Assembly: GCF_000002425.4 (NCBI RefSeq)
Contig: NC_037271.1
Span: 434,001 to 498,000 of the forward strand
Origin: Physcomitrium patens
Taxonomy: Eukaryota > Streptophyta > Bryopsida > Funariales > Funariaceae
DNA: 64,000 bases
Reading direction: 5' to 3'
Both the position numbers and the translations under genes were made by a program. Positions 44,531-57,207 of this stretch are shown one piece after another. Positions within the stretch are counted from its first letter, which is position 1. Each line of letters opens with the position of its first letter. A model generated the notes under the pieces. That model was not told the DNA's origin. It worked only from the letters and a program-made list of their open reading frames with translations, and did not search any database.

Positions 44531-46160
44531 TCAAATCCAGGAAATGCCTAACTTCTGCAAGACTGCATCAGGTTTTAAAAATTGAATCTTGCACACCAGA
44601 CGCACCAACTTTATACAATAGCTCATCTTCAGCAAATTATCGTCCAGCTGCACTTTTCCCACCCCAACTCTCATCATTTCTTCCAAGACGCGCTGCAACT
44701 TCCTGAGCTCTGCCTTCTGTGAATTCCTATTGCTGCTGCACCGCGCGAAGCCAAAATCCACAAGGTGGACAGAAGGCTGTGTACCCCGCACAACTATAAT
44801 ATTCCGTGCCTCAACATACATTAGCCACCTCCCCAGTCACTATTGCTGAGAACCAAAAACAACACATTGAAGAGTAAATAGATACATACTTTGGCGTTGT
44901 GGACCACCAAAGATATTGTTCCAGCATCATGACACAGCAGCACGCGAACCTTCGGATCAGTAGAGGAGGACGACCACACTCCGCACTTGCTGGTTTCAAG
45001 AGCTTATTACTTAGCAGGTCTGAGTGGACTGCCATCGATCAACTCTATTGCTACATAAACAATCTGGCAATGAGCTGTGGTTCCATATCCTACTAATGGG
45101 TGGACAAAAACCCCCCAATGCTCCTGTAGCTTCAGATAGGCGCCCACCTCGTTCAATAGAGTCTGTACAAGCACGGCCAGAAGACGGTACAAAGAGAGCA
45201 AGATCAAAAGCCCGTAGGGTGTGGCATACTGCACATGCATTTTAACAGAGCAACGCTCCACGTTGCATCTAGCAAAGACTGCTGCTATGAAAGCAATCGC
45301 TGACACGACCACTCTTAAATCAGACCCGGATTAGACCAATTAGTAGCCAACTTTTAAATAGGCACGCAACATTTCGATATGATCCAACTCCAGCTCACCT
45401 CTGCTCGTTCCGACTTGGGAGAGCAAACTTCACAACAACACGACGACCATTCATGTGGCCACCAACCACGCAGCCGCTCCATCCCTCATTGGTGATGGGG
45501 TGGTCTCCTAGATGAAGGTTGGATGCAAAAATCTCCTGCAATTGCTTCTGCCTCCTATTTAGCATGCCTCTCGAGTCCTGTACATAAGCTTGCCACCATT
45601 CCACCGTTTGTTCTCTTCTATCTATCCCAAAAAACATGGCAATGTTTAGGTAACTGGCTTGACAGGTTACCTAGTTGAAGATGTTTCAAAACTACCCAAA
45701 AAAAATTTATGCGGATGGTAGTTAGGGTCCTCATCTTCATCATCTTTAGAACCACCACCGGGACTGGTAGAAGGAGTCGCCTCCCAATTCCAGGAACGCT
45801 CACCATCACTGGGTGAAACATCAAACTCACCACTGGTGTCCACGGCAGTATTGATCAAATACTCAATTGCAGCATGTAAAGGTAGTTTCTTGTCACCCCA
45901 CTTGAAAACCACTGAGACATAAAGGCGGCCGGTATGATCTCTTTTGAAGAGATACCAGCTCTGGATATCGGTGAGAACGCCATACCCAACCTTCGCCGTA
46001 CAACTCAACAAGAAAGCAGATAGCATAAGGACCACCTCACTCTGTAATCATCAGCTTCTGATTGGAGTATCAAACTTATGTAAGACAATTCCTCGTGAGT
46101 ACCAGGATTTGAAATTACTGAGCACGAAGATCTCCTTATATCTCAAGAAGATTTGCTTTC
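44531..46160 (-). CDS. Protein-kinase-like gene, 5' end missing
   Basis: At least five minus-strand exons are suggested. Near 46160-46079 an exon reads YKEIFVLSNFKSWYSRGIVL. An exon at 46041-45671 contains SAFLLSCTAKVGYGVLTDIQ, SWYLFKR and an acidic linker. Another ends near 45401 and carries a kinase glycine loop and lysine (GGHMNGRRVVVKFAL). Another, about 45280-45012, has NEVGAYLKLQ and VYVAIELIDGSPL (hinge-like). The last, from about 44805, has ARNIIVV and VHLVDFGFARC (DFG) and stops at 44531. The pre-kinase region resembles the GVLT-x-W-FLKR pattern of restriction-endonuclease-like domains found before kinases in Crinkler/FunK1-type proteins; that link is inference. The HGD catalytic-loop motif is not clear, so it may be a pseudokinase or decayed. 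Upstream sequence is replaced by a telomere-like tract and a retroelement. Confidence 0.5.
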
Positions 46161-46186
46161 ACAACATTTTGCACAAAATGTTGTGA
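46160..46186. repeat. Perfect 12-bp inverted repeat
   Basis: CACAACATTTTG and CAAAATGTTGTG are separated by two bases. It sits between the last kinase-like exon and the telomere-like tract. Confidence 0.7.
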
Positions 46187-46198
46187 TGATTTTGCGCA

Positions 46199-46240
46199 GG
46201 TTTTAGGTTTAGGTTTTAGGGTTAGGTTTTAGGGTTTAGC
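46199..46240 (+). repeat. Interstitial telomere-like tract
   Basis: About 40 bp of GGTTTTAGGTTTAGG, TTTTAGGGTTAGG and TTTTAGGGTTTAG is a mixture of the plant TTTAGGG and the TTTTAGGG types. It lies exactly at the border between the kinase-like gene and the gag region of the outer retroelement. Confidence 0.65.
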
Positions 46241-46298
46241 AAGCAAGAGGAGGTCTCCAAGAAATAAAGAAGATCAAGAGGAACAAAATCTTGAGAAG

Positions 46299-47225
46299 GT
46301 GCCTTCTTCTACTCGTCCTGGAGACACACCATTACCAAAAGAGTGGTGGGAGAAAGACAAAATGAAGGAAAAGGATGATTCTAACAAAGCTAAAGGTAAA
46401 ACTCCTACCTATAAGCTTCAATCTGATATAGAGTCATCAACAGATATGAAGAGTATTTTAGAGGAGAAGATCTTGGATGCAAAGATTGAATTCACTCTAA
46501 GAGAGGCTCTTGGTATTGCCAAGAGGGATTTCCATGAGCTGATTATCAATGTGATAAAGAGAAAGAGGCAGATGACAACTGAAGCTATTATGGTGGAAGC
46601 ATTGGACACTTGGGTAACTGTGGATGAAGAAAAAGAGATAGGGTAGGTATTTGCACAATTTGCAATGCCAAAAGTTGGAAGTAAGATTGATATAGAAGAC
46701 AAGGATTCACTTAAATAAGTTGGAGTTATAAAAGAGCATCAAGTGGAATATACATTTGATGAATCTACTGTAAAAAAAGAGATTGTACAAGAAGCATGTG
46801 TAAACACTTGTTCTAAATGTGATAATGATGGAATGGGAAATAGTAGCTATTCAGTTCCTTATTGGGCTAGAGCTACTACAGAGGCATATGTGAGATTGGG
46901 AGATTTTCAAGATCCAACTTTGGCCTTAGTTGATCATGGATCTGAAATCAATATTATGCCAAGGCGGATATATGAGAAGAATAAATGGCCAATTGACATC
47001 AACCATGGTTGGGTAATTAGAGCAGCAAATAATCAACAAGGTAATTTATATGGAGCTTGTCCAGCTATAAAGACCAAGATTGGAGATGTGGAGGTGGAAC
47101 AAAATTCCTTCGTACAAAATTCTGCTACATATCCAGTAATATTTGGTCAGCCCTATATTACTGCTGCTAGAATGGAGACTAGAATCTTGGATGATGGTTC
47201 ACATTATGCCAAGATTTGTAGTTGA
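46299..47225 (+). mobile_element. Outer element: gag and protease region
   Basis: The first part encodes a charged gag-like segment. The second, around 46743-47225, carries a retropepsin-like core (ALVDHGSEINIM, and further on a PVIFGQPYI phrase) of the type found in Ty3-family polyproteins. The region is no longer continuous. It continues into acidic coding sequence up to 47754, where the nested element begins. Confidence 0.6.
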
Positions 47226-47754
47226 GATGGAAAAAAAGCTGTATAATTTATTACTGTGAAACCTATTCATGACAGGCACATGGAGCAATTAAGAGGGATG
47301 CTTTTGGAGCCAAGAAACAATTTTGTAGATTTCTAGAGAGCACTTCAATTGGATGGAGACACATGGGTGCAAATGAATCATCTATAAATCCCAGTGTAGA
47401 TAATATGAGTTTTGGATTTTTAAACTTGACTAGTAATGGATTTGTGAGTGTTCAAAAGATCAAAGATTTAGATTTTGTAAATAAAAGAAGGGTGAAGAAA
47501 TAAGAGAAAAACTTAAAAAGAGTGGGTTTAGTTTCAAGTGATGAAGCCATAGTTGGAATGATAGAAGAAGTGGATTTTGAAGAGGATTTGATAGAGGTTT
47601 TGGAGGATTTGGCTGTAAGCATGGATGGAGATGCCATTGTAGAGTTACACTCAAGGGGAACTTATAAGGAGTTAGAAAAGATAGTAGCAAATGGTGGACT
47701 TGCTACAAGCTATGGGTTGAAACAAGAGGCTAAAGTACAAACTAAATATAAAAC

Positions 47755-48305
47755 TATCACGGCCATAATCATATAAGCTAATAATTACATATAAAAATAG
47801 GTAGAAGTAACTAAAAGTAGGTAAAAGTAAGTTAGTTCTATAGTATTTAATATAGAAGCTTCCTAGAAACTTCATAGATGCTGCTTTGACTTCATAGGTG
47901 TCTTTAATTGACTTTTTGGATTAGAAACGTGGTCAACAAGTTGGCCATGTGCCACACATGTTGTTAGCTTGAAGATCAAGCTAACTATGTGGCCCACACA
48001 TAGAAAAACTTGCCTTGTAAGTCAAAGCATGTATCCTACAAAGTCAACACATATTGGAGGTCCTATAGAACGTTGCCACGTAGCCCGTAGTTAGATAGTA
48101 TATATAGAGATAAGAGTGAAGGCTTCTTCATTCTTGTCAACTCCTTTTGTGCTTCTAGTCAGGTTCAAGAGTCTCTAGTTTCTTGTCTTGTGGCAACAGC
48201 CATTCGAGTTTCTTTTTAATATACATATTTGTTTATATTTTGACTTATTATATTGAGAGAGACTTTTTGTGTATATTTTTTTTCATGGAGTCTTTGTCCT
48301 TGACA
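47755..48305 (+). repeat. 5' LTR of nested chromovirus
   Basis: It begins TATCACGG and ends CCTTGACA. It contains a TATA-type TAGTATATATAGAGA near 48095 likely to serve as the promoter. It is about 95% identical to the LTR at 53480-54031. Confidence 0.88.
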
Positions 48306-48515
48306 GATTGACAAGAATACACTTACAATATCAGAGCTTTGTTTTTCTTGAGTAAGAGTGGATTACCCCTTTCTCTTGACAAGACATAAGCGTATTAGAA
48401 GTTTGCGGATTATCCACTTCTAAACTGATATTGTTCTTAGTATCTTCTTTGTTATCAAGTCTTTTCTTTTTCTTTTGTCTTGAGCAATATCAGACAAATT
48501 TTTCTTCTTAGTATG

Positions 48516-49400
48516 ATTATGGCAGAGCTTGTTGAAATGAAGAATGCAATGGCACAAATGCAAGAACAATTGAGGGAGTTAATGCTTGCGATGCATCAAC
48601 TCAATTCACCAACACAAGAAAGAACAAGAATAACAGAAAGTGGAGATATAGAGATGATCGGAGCTGCTTCAACATTTGCACCAAATCACATTCCTTTTCC
48701 AATTGTACAACACCTTGTAAGCACTAGAGAACCAAGAATTACTTTACCCGAGAAATTTGATGGTACAAGATCAAAGTTTTGAGGATTCATCAATCAAGTA
48801 CAATTGGCAATTGAACTTTAACCGCAAAGCTATCCAACTCCAGGATCATAAGTCAAGTTTATTGGCACTCTACTCTCTGATTCTGCATTATCGTGGTTTT
48901 CGTCTTTTCTTGAACAACAAAATCCAATATTGGATAATTTGGAAGCTTTTTTGGTGGAGTTTCGATCTATGTATGGTGAACACGATGCAACTCGTGTTGC
49001 AACAAACAAGATCCGAATTTTGCGACAAGGAAACCGCTTAGTAACAAAGAAATTGATGCTCAACTTACTTGATTCTCAAACTTTGAGTAAAGCAATCGAT
49101 TTTGCGGTAAAATGTGACAATCGACTTTTTGAATTTCGATCCGAGAGTTGTACATGGGAACCTCAACATTATTACTCAATGGCAACATCAGCATCTTCGC
49201 CAAACGTACATTCAAAAGTAGAAGACATGTAAATTGACGGGGTACGTTTTAAACTCCTAATTGAGAAAGAAAAGATTCGTCGTCGTCAAGAAGGATTATG
49301 TTTATATTGCGGAGAACCTAAGCACACTGCTCAACATTGTCCAAAGAAACAATGCAACTATAAAATGAGGGGTACGGTGGTCAAAGAAGACAACATGTCA
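48516..49400 (+). mobile_element. Nested chromovirus: gag region
   Basis: The region starts with a coiled-coil-like segment (MAELVEMKNAMAQMQEQLRE). It includes a capsid-like stretch near 48930-49050 (FLVEFRSMYGEHD) and the zinc knuckle CLYCGEPKHTAQHC near 49300. Gag would form the particle shell. It is present in broken form. Confidence 0.7.
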
Positions 49401-49432
49401 GAAAATGGATTCGTCCAACTACAATAGGGACC

Positions 49433-52400
49433 ATGCAGCTGGAACCTTGTACAATTCCTAATGAAGGTCCTATCCTCTCCTCAGAACCCTCTCCTTATTT
49501 TATAATAGACTTATATTTAGGACCTAAGAATTACAAAGCCTTTGCTTTATTAGATTCGGGAGCCTCAACGTGTTTTTTAGATGAACAATTTGTTAAAAGT
49601 CGTAAAATACCTTTTGTACAAAAAACTAAACCCGTACATGTAGAAGTCATTGATGGCCGTCCTTTGTCTTCTTGAGATGTCACTCATGAAACTCGCCCTA
49701 TAAAAGTAACAATAAACGGTCATGATAGCTACATAACTTTTAACATAATTAAATCTCCGTCCAATCCAGTTATTTTAGGTTTATCCTGACTAGAAAAATA
49801 TAACCCTCGAATAGATTGGAATTCTCGTAAACTTGACTTTTCCCAGAGCATTATTAATAGTTCTACCAACCAAGTAAAAAGTTATAAGTCTAGTATAGTA
49901 AAACCCGTACTTATAGGTGCAAAATCATTTATACACGCAGCAAAAGAAGGATCAACTTTTGCTATTTATGCTGCACCTATTTCTGAAAGCGTAAAGACTT
50001 CAAGTGGCATTCCAAGTCAATATCAGGATTATCAAGACGTTTTTGAGAAAAAGAATGCAGATATTCTTCCTGAGCATCGCCCATATGATTGTTCAATCGA
50101 CCTCAGGGAAGGAACTCAACCACCATTTGGACCAATTTACAATTTATCGCAAGATGAGTTGGCTGAACTCAAGACGTATATTGACGAGAATTTAATGAAG
50201 AATTTCATACGCCATTCAAAATCTCCAACAGGAACTCCAATTCTATTCGTAAAGAAAAAAGATGGATCTTTGCGAATGTGTGTTGACTATCGAGGACTCA
50301 ACAAGATCACAATTAAGAACAAGTATCCATTACCTTTGATATCAGGATTCCTTGACCAGTTGAATCAAGCTAAGATTTATACAAAAATAGATCTAAAAGG
50401 AGCATATAATCTAGTACGAATCAAGGAAGGAGATGAATGGAAGATTGCGTTTCGAACTAGGTACGGACATTTTGAATATAATGTCATGCATTTTGGACTC
50501 ACGAATGCACCAGCTGCTTTTCAACATCTCATGAATGATGTATTTTGTGAATTCTTAGACAATTTTGTTGTCTGCTATTTAGACGATATCCTGATCTATT
50601 CTAAGAACGTTGAAGAACATGAAATACATGTTCGTCAAGTATTACAAAAACTTAGAGATGCAGGATTGTATGCCAAGATGGAAAAGTGTGTATTTCACAC
50701 TACTCAAGTTGACTTTTTAGGATACATCATTTCAAATGATGGTCTCATGATGGATTCTAAGAAAGTCCAGACAATCATGGATTGGAAGATTCCAAGGACA
50801 GTAAGAGATGTCCAATGTTTCTTGGAATTTGCCAATTACTATCGGATCTTCATCAAAGACTTTTCACGAGTTGTAGCTCCACTTACACGCTTGACCAATA
50901 AAAAAAAATTCCAATAGAATCAAGAAGCGGAAGCAGCATTTGAAGCCTTGAAGACATTGTTTGTCTCTGCACCAGTCTTATATCGTGTTGACTTTTCCAA
51001 AGCATTTTTTATAGAAACAGACGCATCGGATTTTGCCTTGGATGCAGTTTTGTCACAAATGGGAACAGATGACAAACTTCATCCGATAGCTTTTCATTCA
51101 AGAAAATTCTCAGTAGCCAAGATCAATTATGAGATCCACGATAAAGAATTGCTTGCAATTGTAGATTCCTTCCAAGAATGGCGTCATTATCTAGAAGGCA
51201 CTTCTAGTCCAGTCGTTGTGTATACAGATCACAAGAACCTCGAGTATTTCATGTCAGCATGCGTGTTGAATCGTCGTCAAGCTCGTTGGAGTATATCTTT
51301 GTCAAGATTCGAGTTCATTATCACTTATCAGCCAGAAAAATAACAAGGTTTGTCCGATGCCTTGTCTAGACGTTCTTGTTTTGCACCAAAAGAAGGAGAT
51401 GCAGCTTTTGAGCAACAAAGAACGGTCCTCTTGAAACCAGAGCAATTTCATCTCCGAGCAATGAAATCAACATTGATTTTTGATTCAACTTTTCTCAAGT
51501 AAATCCAGTCGAGTATGTCCTCAGATCCTCTTGTTCATGATATCGAGAATAATTCTTCTAAGTCTCATGATTCTTCTAAGTTCGAGTTCAAGAATAATCT
51601 ATTATATTTTGAAGGACGCCTATATGTTCCAGAAGGAGAAACACGTTTACGTGCTCTTCAAGCACGTCATGATTTTCCAGCAGCAGGACACTTTGGATAT
51701 AATAAGACTTTGGAACTTATATCAAGAGATTTTTGGTGGCCTCAAATGTGGAAGTCAGTCAAAGACTTTGTACAATCATGTAATATTTGTTCAAGATCAA
51801 AAACTCCTCGTCATCGACCTTACGGACTTCTTCAGCCATTACCTATACCAGAGCAACCATGGTCTTCTGTTTCTATGGATTTCATCACAGATCTTCCAAG
51901 CTCAAGATCTTATGATCCTATATTTGTGATAGTAGATCGTTTCACCAAGATCGCACATTTTGTGCCATGTACAAAATCTATCACAGGTGAAGAAACAGCT
52001 AAGCTTTTCATTGATAATATCTATCGATATCATGGATTACCTAAAGATATCATATCGAATAGGAGAACTCAATTTGTGTCAAGATTCTGGAGGACCCTTT
52101 TCAAGATTTTAAAAGTGGACATAAAGCTATCTTCGACTTTCCATCCTCAAACTGATGGACAAACAGAGCGCGTAAACCAAGTCTTGGAGCAGTATTTAAG
52201 GTGTACCATCAACTACCAACAAGATGATTGGACAACCCTTTTGCCATTGGCAGAGTTTGCTTATAATAATACGGTACATTCCTCCACGCAACAAACACCT
52301 TTCTTTGCCAATTATGGCTATCATCCACAACTTGATGCTTTTGATTTTTCAAAAGTTGATAATCCTGTAGCAGAAGATATGGCAAATCGGTTGTCAAAGT

Positions 52401-52897
52401 TACATGCAATAATGAAGGCGCAGTTGAAGGAAGCTCAAGAACGACAAAAGATAAACGGAGATGTATATCGTAAAGAGCAACCACAACACAACGTGGATGA
52501 TAAGGTATGGCTACTTCGTCGTAATATCAAGACCACTCGTCCTTGTGACAAGTTGGACTATCGAAGGTTGGGACTATTTTCTATTTCTGTACAAATCAAT
52601 CCAGTTGCATATCGTTTACATCTATCGAAGACAATGAAAATCCATCCAGTATTCCACGTATCTCTTCTTGAACCATACAAGACAGTGGACATATCAAGAA
52701 GACGACAAACTCCACCTCCTCTTATAGAAGTGGACAATAATGAAGAGTTTGAAGTAGAAGAAGTCTTAGATTCAATGCGGCACCGAAATAAAATAGAATA
52801 TCTTGTCCATTGGCACGGATATGGTATTAATGAACGCACATGGGAGCCAATGAAGAATCTTACAAATGCAACAAAGGCGGTGGAGGCTTTTCATTGA
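49433..52897 (+). mobile_element. Nested chromovirus: pol region with chromodomain
   Basis: The protease (FALLDSGASTCFLDE) lies near 49540. Reverse transcriptase spans about 50160-50900, with the active-site YLDDILIYS near 50576. RNase H starts with IETDASDFALDA near 51012. Integrase spans about 51650-52600, with an HHCC-type zinc module (HFGYNKTLEL to CNICSRSK) and core segment SVSMDFITDLP. A C-terminal chromodomain (YLVHWHGYGINERTWEP) ends near 52897. The chromodomain is known to guide integration to particular histone marks. A small extra open frame (53016-53207) follows before the 3' LTR. The region is a broken fossil. Confidence 0.85.
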
Positions 52898-53479
52898 CGA
52901 CATCCATCAAAATCAAGATGAAAACCTTCTTTATAAAAGAAACAACATCTAGGCCATATAACATTCTACTTTCAATTCTTGTTCGTAGCTTCATTGTAGT
53001 AGTGGCGCTCAGGAGATGGAGAATCAACAACCAGCGGATTCAACTCAAGAGCCTTCATTTGCTGACATGCCGGACGAGACATTACGATTGTCACAACCTT
53101 CAAGACGATGCAATCGAGATGAAGAGCTTCAAGAACGACATGTTCTTCCTCGAATAGATGGTGAGATACAACGCATTTGGTATCACGATTTGGAAAGGGA
53201 CTCCTGATGTTTGGTGATTTTGTTATAGGTAGGAACAATTCTTGATGGTGTTCCAAATATTCTATTCGAAGGAAGTTACGAAGGCCTCAACAATGATCAA
53301 ATAACTGGGTAGTCTTCTCGCCCTGGTATGGGACACTACCGATGGTTGAGAAGCCCTATCAATCATCTTCAAAGAGAACAGAGAACAGAGTATGTGGCGA
53401 ATACAATTCATCGCATCATAGATTTTCTCAACATATGATGACCGCTCCTCGTGGAACTCGTCCCTAGAAGGGGGGGTAA

Positions 53480-54031
53480 TGTCACGGCTATAATCATATA
53501 AGCTAATAATTACATATAGAAATAGGTAGAAGTAAGTAAAAGTAGGTAAAAGTAAGTTAGTTCTATAGTATTTAATATAGAAGCTTCGTAGAAACTTCAT
53601 AGATGCTGCTTTGACTTCATAGGTGTCTTTAATTGACTTTTTGGATTAGAAACGTAGTCAACAAGTTGGCCATGTGCCACACATGTTGTTAGCTTAAAGA
53701 TCAAGCTAACTATGTAGCCCACACATAGAAAAACTTGCCTTGTAAGTCGAGGCATGTATCCTACAAAGTCAACACATATTGGAGGTCCTATAGAATGTTG
53801 CCACGTAGCTCCTAGTTAGATAGTATATATAGAGACAAGAGTGAAGGCTTCTTCACTCTTGTCAACTCTTTTCGTGCTTCTAGTCCAGGTTCAAGAGTCT
53901 CTAGTTTCTTGTCTTGTGGCAATAGCCATTCCTGTTTCCTTTTAATATACATATTTTTTTATATTTTGACTTATTATATTGAGAGAGACCTTTTGTGTAT
54001 ATTTTCTTTGATCGAGTCTTTGTCCTTGTCA
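53480..54031 (+). repeat. 3' LTR of nested chromovirus
   Basis: It starts TGTCACGG directly after the polypurine tract and ends CCTTGTCA. It is followed by the resumed coding sequence of the outer element. Confidence 0.88.
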
Positions 54032-54076
54032 AAAATTGTAGCTAAAAAGATTAAACCTGTAACTACCTAGTTACCA

Positions 54077-57000
54077 GTGGATACTATGGAGCATATCAAA
54101 CAAGCAATTATGGAGCCAAGTTTAAGAGAAAGGCGTAAAATTGAATATGAATTTACTCAAGAATCATTATTTAAGCTGAAGATTGGAGGAGGTGATTTCT
54201 TGACATCAATAGAGAGGAATCTTTTTCAAGAAATGCTTATTGAACATGGTAAGGCATTTGCCTTAAATCCTCATGAGATTGGATGTGTAGATCCTAATTT
54301 TATAGCACCTATGGTAATCTTTACAATACTACATATTCCATGGGATTTAAAACCTATACCTGTGCCTAGAGCTTTGCTTCCAAAATTAATAGAATTATTG
54401 AAGGAAAAAGTGAAGATGGGAATTTTAGAACCTTCAATTGCTCCCTACTCTAATAGATGGTTTACAGTACCTAAGAAGTCAGGGACATTGAGGTTCATTC
54501 AGGATATGCAACCTATAAACAAAGTGACTATCCGAAACATGAGATCAAGACCTATAGTAGATGAAGTGGCTGAGCGATTTGTAGGTCATGCCATCTATTC
54601 TATTGGAGACTTGTATTCTGGGTATGACCAATTTCAATTGGCTAAAGAGAGTAGAGATTTAACCACCATGAAGACTCCTTTGGATTTAATGAGGATGTGT
54701 ACTTTATCTCAAGGTGCAACCAACTCAGTGGCTCATATGCAAAATGCTATGAACCAAATATTAAAAGACTTTGTACCTGAGAAGACCATGCCATTTTTGG
54801 ATGATATACCTATTAAGGGAGATAGAAAAGTAGATAAGGATGAGACCATGGAGGTTGAAGGTTGTAGAAAGTTTGTCAAGATGTATATTGAAGATGTGGC
54901 TAAAATATTGGAGAGATTGGAATCAGTTAACTTGACATTATTTTTGGAGAAATCAAGCTTTGGAGTTGATGAAATTCTAGTCATGGGACACATGTGCGGT
55001 AAGTATGGTAGAAAACCAAACCCTGATAAGGTTGATGCTATATCTACAATGAAGGCTTGTAAAAATATTACAGAAGTCAGAAGGTTTTTAGGGGCATGTG
55101 TATTCTATCACATTTGGGTGCCTCACTTTGCTCATATCTCAGAACCACTATACAAGTTATTGAGGAAAGGGAAGAAATTTGTTTGGGGAGAAGAACAAAA
55201 AATAGCTATGGAAAATCTAAAGAAGATGTTGAGTTCACCACCTGTGCTTAGACAAGTAGATTATCAATGTAGAAGACCAGTGATTGTAACAGTGGATACA
55301 AGTCCTATAGCAATTGGATGGGCAATTGGACAAGATGATATGGAAGGGAGAAGATTTGCTATAAGATTTGGAGCTAGGATTCTTACAAAGAGGCAAAGGG
55401 CTTATCCACAAGTTAAAAGAGAGCTTTGGGGAGCACTCATTGCTCTAAAGGCTCAAAGGAATTATTTGATTGGAGCAAGTGTGGTTTTAGAAATAGATTG
55501 TTTACCTTTACTTGGAATGATAATTAAGTGCACTACTCCAAATATTGCTATGCTAAGATGGATAGCATATATAAGAACATTGAATCCTGTTTTAGTACAT
55601 ATTACTGGTAAAGAAAACTTAGTGGCAGACATGTTGTCTAGAGCTAGATATACCTTTGAAGAAGAAATGGTGTCTCATGAAAGGAGTGAAGATCAAGAAG
55701 ACAAGAACTACGAAAATTTATTTTCTACAGGTGGAATGGATTTTAATGATGAGGCTGAAATTTTCCATAAGGATTTGTATGAAGGCAAATTGAGGGATAT
55801 TGGAACTTACTTGAGCACAATGAAGAAGCAAGAAGGATGGATGGATAAGACCTTCAAAGATATTAGACATCAATCCTATGGTTATCTACTTAAAGATGGA
55901 TTCTTATGGAAGAGGCCAAAAAGAGGTGATAAATTTCCGTTAAAGGTAATAAGAGATCTTGAGACTAAAATTCAAGTTTTGAAAGAATATCATGATACAC
56001 TTTGGGCAGGACATAGGGGATTTTGGACTACATATACCAAGATCAAGGAAAGGTATTGGTGGAAGGGTCTATACAAAGATGTAGAAGACTTTGTAAGTTC
56101 ATGTACAAAGTATCAACTACAATCCAAGGTTAGATATAGAGATGGATTACATCCTACTTATTCACCTTCTATACATTTTCAATGGGTGATTGATTTGGTA
56201 GCTATGCCATTAGGACTTTGGGATATGAAATACTTGGTTTTGGCAAGAGAAGAGCTATTAAATTATGTTGAAGGGAGGGCTTTGAGAACCAAGACCACAA
56301 AAGTGGTATGTAAGTTTATACTAGAAGATATCTTCAGCAGATATGGAAGCATTGGAAGGATGAGAGCCGATAGGGGGGAGTTGGATGCTGTTGAAGTAAG
56401 AGAATTCTTCAACAGGTATGGAGTTCATTTGAAATTGACTACTTCTTATGATCCTGAAGCCAATGGCAAGAGTGAAAGAAGTCACCCTCCTATTATTTAT
56501 ACATTGATCAAGGCATGTAAGGGTAAGTCAATTCAATGGCCTAAATTACTTCCATTTGCTTTATGGGCTGATAAGACTACTCATAGTACTATCACTAGTT
56601 ATATGCCCATGGAATTAATGTTAAGACAAAAATTTATAATGCCAGATGAAAGAACATATCCTACATGGATGTTTTTATCTTCGAAAGATAACATTGATAG
56701 GGAAAGATTATTAGAACTTCGAATCTAATAATTGAAAAGGTTATTTGAAGACTTGCAAATTGCAGTAGAGAGGTTAAAAGAAGCAAGGTTAAAAAATAAA
56801 GAAAGATTTGACAGGACTCATAGATTAAGGCCTAGGCCTATAGAAGCTGGAGACTGGGTTCTAGTTTATGATAGTAGCCTTGAACATCAACATAGCACCG
56901 TAAAGAAATTTGCAAAAAAATGGTTTGGACCATATGTGGTAGTCACAGTCCATGATAATGCCACATACACCTTACTGGAGTTAGATGGAGCTATCATTAG

Positions 57001-57163
57001 AATTCCAATAGCTGAAAAGAGGATAAAGGCTTTTAAAAGAAGAGATGGGCGGTTCAAAATAGAAGACCTTGAAGAAGTCCTACCTCAATATTTGGATCAA
57101 GAATATAAAGGAAGAGAATCTATGAATGATTTGGAGCACTTTCAAGAAGAAGGAGAGGAGTAA
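54077..57163 (+). mobile_element. Outer element: pol region
   Basis: One long frame of 883 codons (54077-56728) and a following frame to 57163 carry pol. Reverse transcriptase spans roughly codons 90-260, with VPKKSGTLRFIQDMQPINK and the active-site FLDDI. RNase H starts near IVTVDTSPIAIGWAIG and ends in GKENLVADMLSRARY. Integrase has a zinc module starting HDTLWAGHRG, core VIDLVAMP and later ANGKSERS. The second frame has a GPY/F-type end (KKWFGPYVVVTV). The RNase H region resembles a Ty3 lineage with the phrase DCLPLLGMI, distinct from the nested chromovirus. No chromodomain is seen. It is largely open but part of a split, truncated fossil. Confidence 0.8.
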
Positions 57164-57207
57164 GACGTGGCACATACTAGAGGATGTGTAGGTTTGGAGG
57201 AGGTGGA

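Larger units (their letters stand above)
47755..54031 (+). mobile_element. Nested chromodomain Ty3 element (chromovirus)
   Basis: LTRs of 551 and 552 bp lie at 47755-48305 and 53480-54031. A tRNA-Met-type primer site (ATATCAGAGCTT) lies near 48328, and a polypurine tract (AGAAGGGGGGG) just before the 3' LTR. Gene order is gag with CCHC knuckle, protease, reverse transcriptase, RNase H, integrase, chromodomain. That order with a chromodomain defines the chromovirus branch of Ty3 elements. Flanking bases AAAAC and AAAAT fit a 5-bp target duplication with one difference. A hand alignment gives about 28 LTR differences, near 95% identity, or roughly a few million years at common plant rates. Coding sequence is broken in several places, so it is a fossil. 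Confidence 0.9.
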
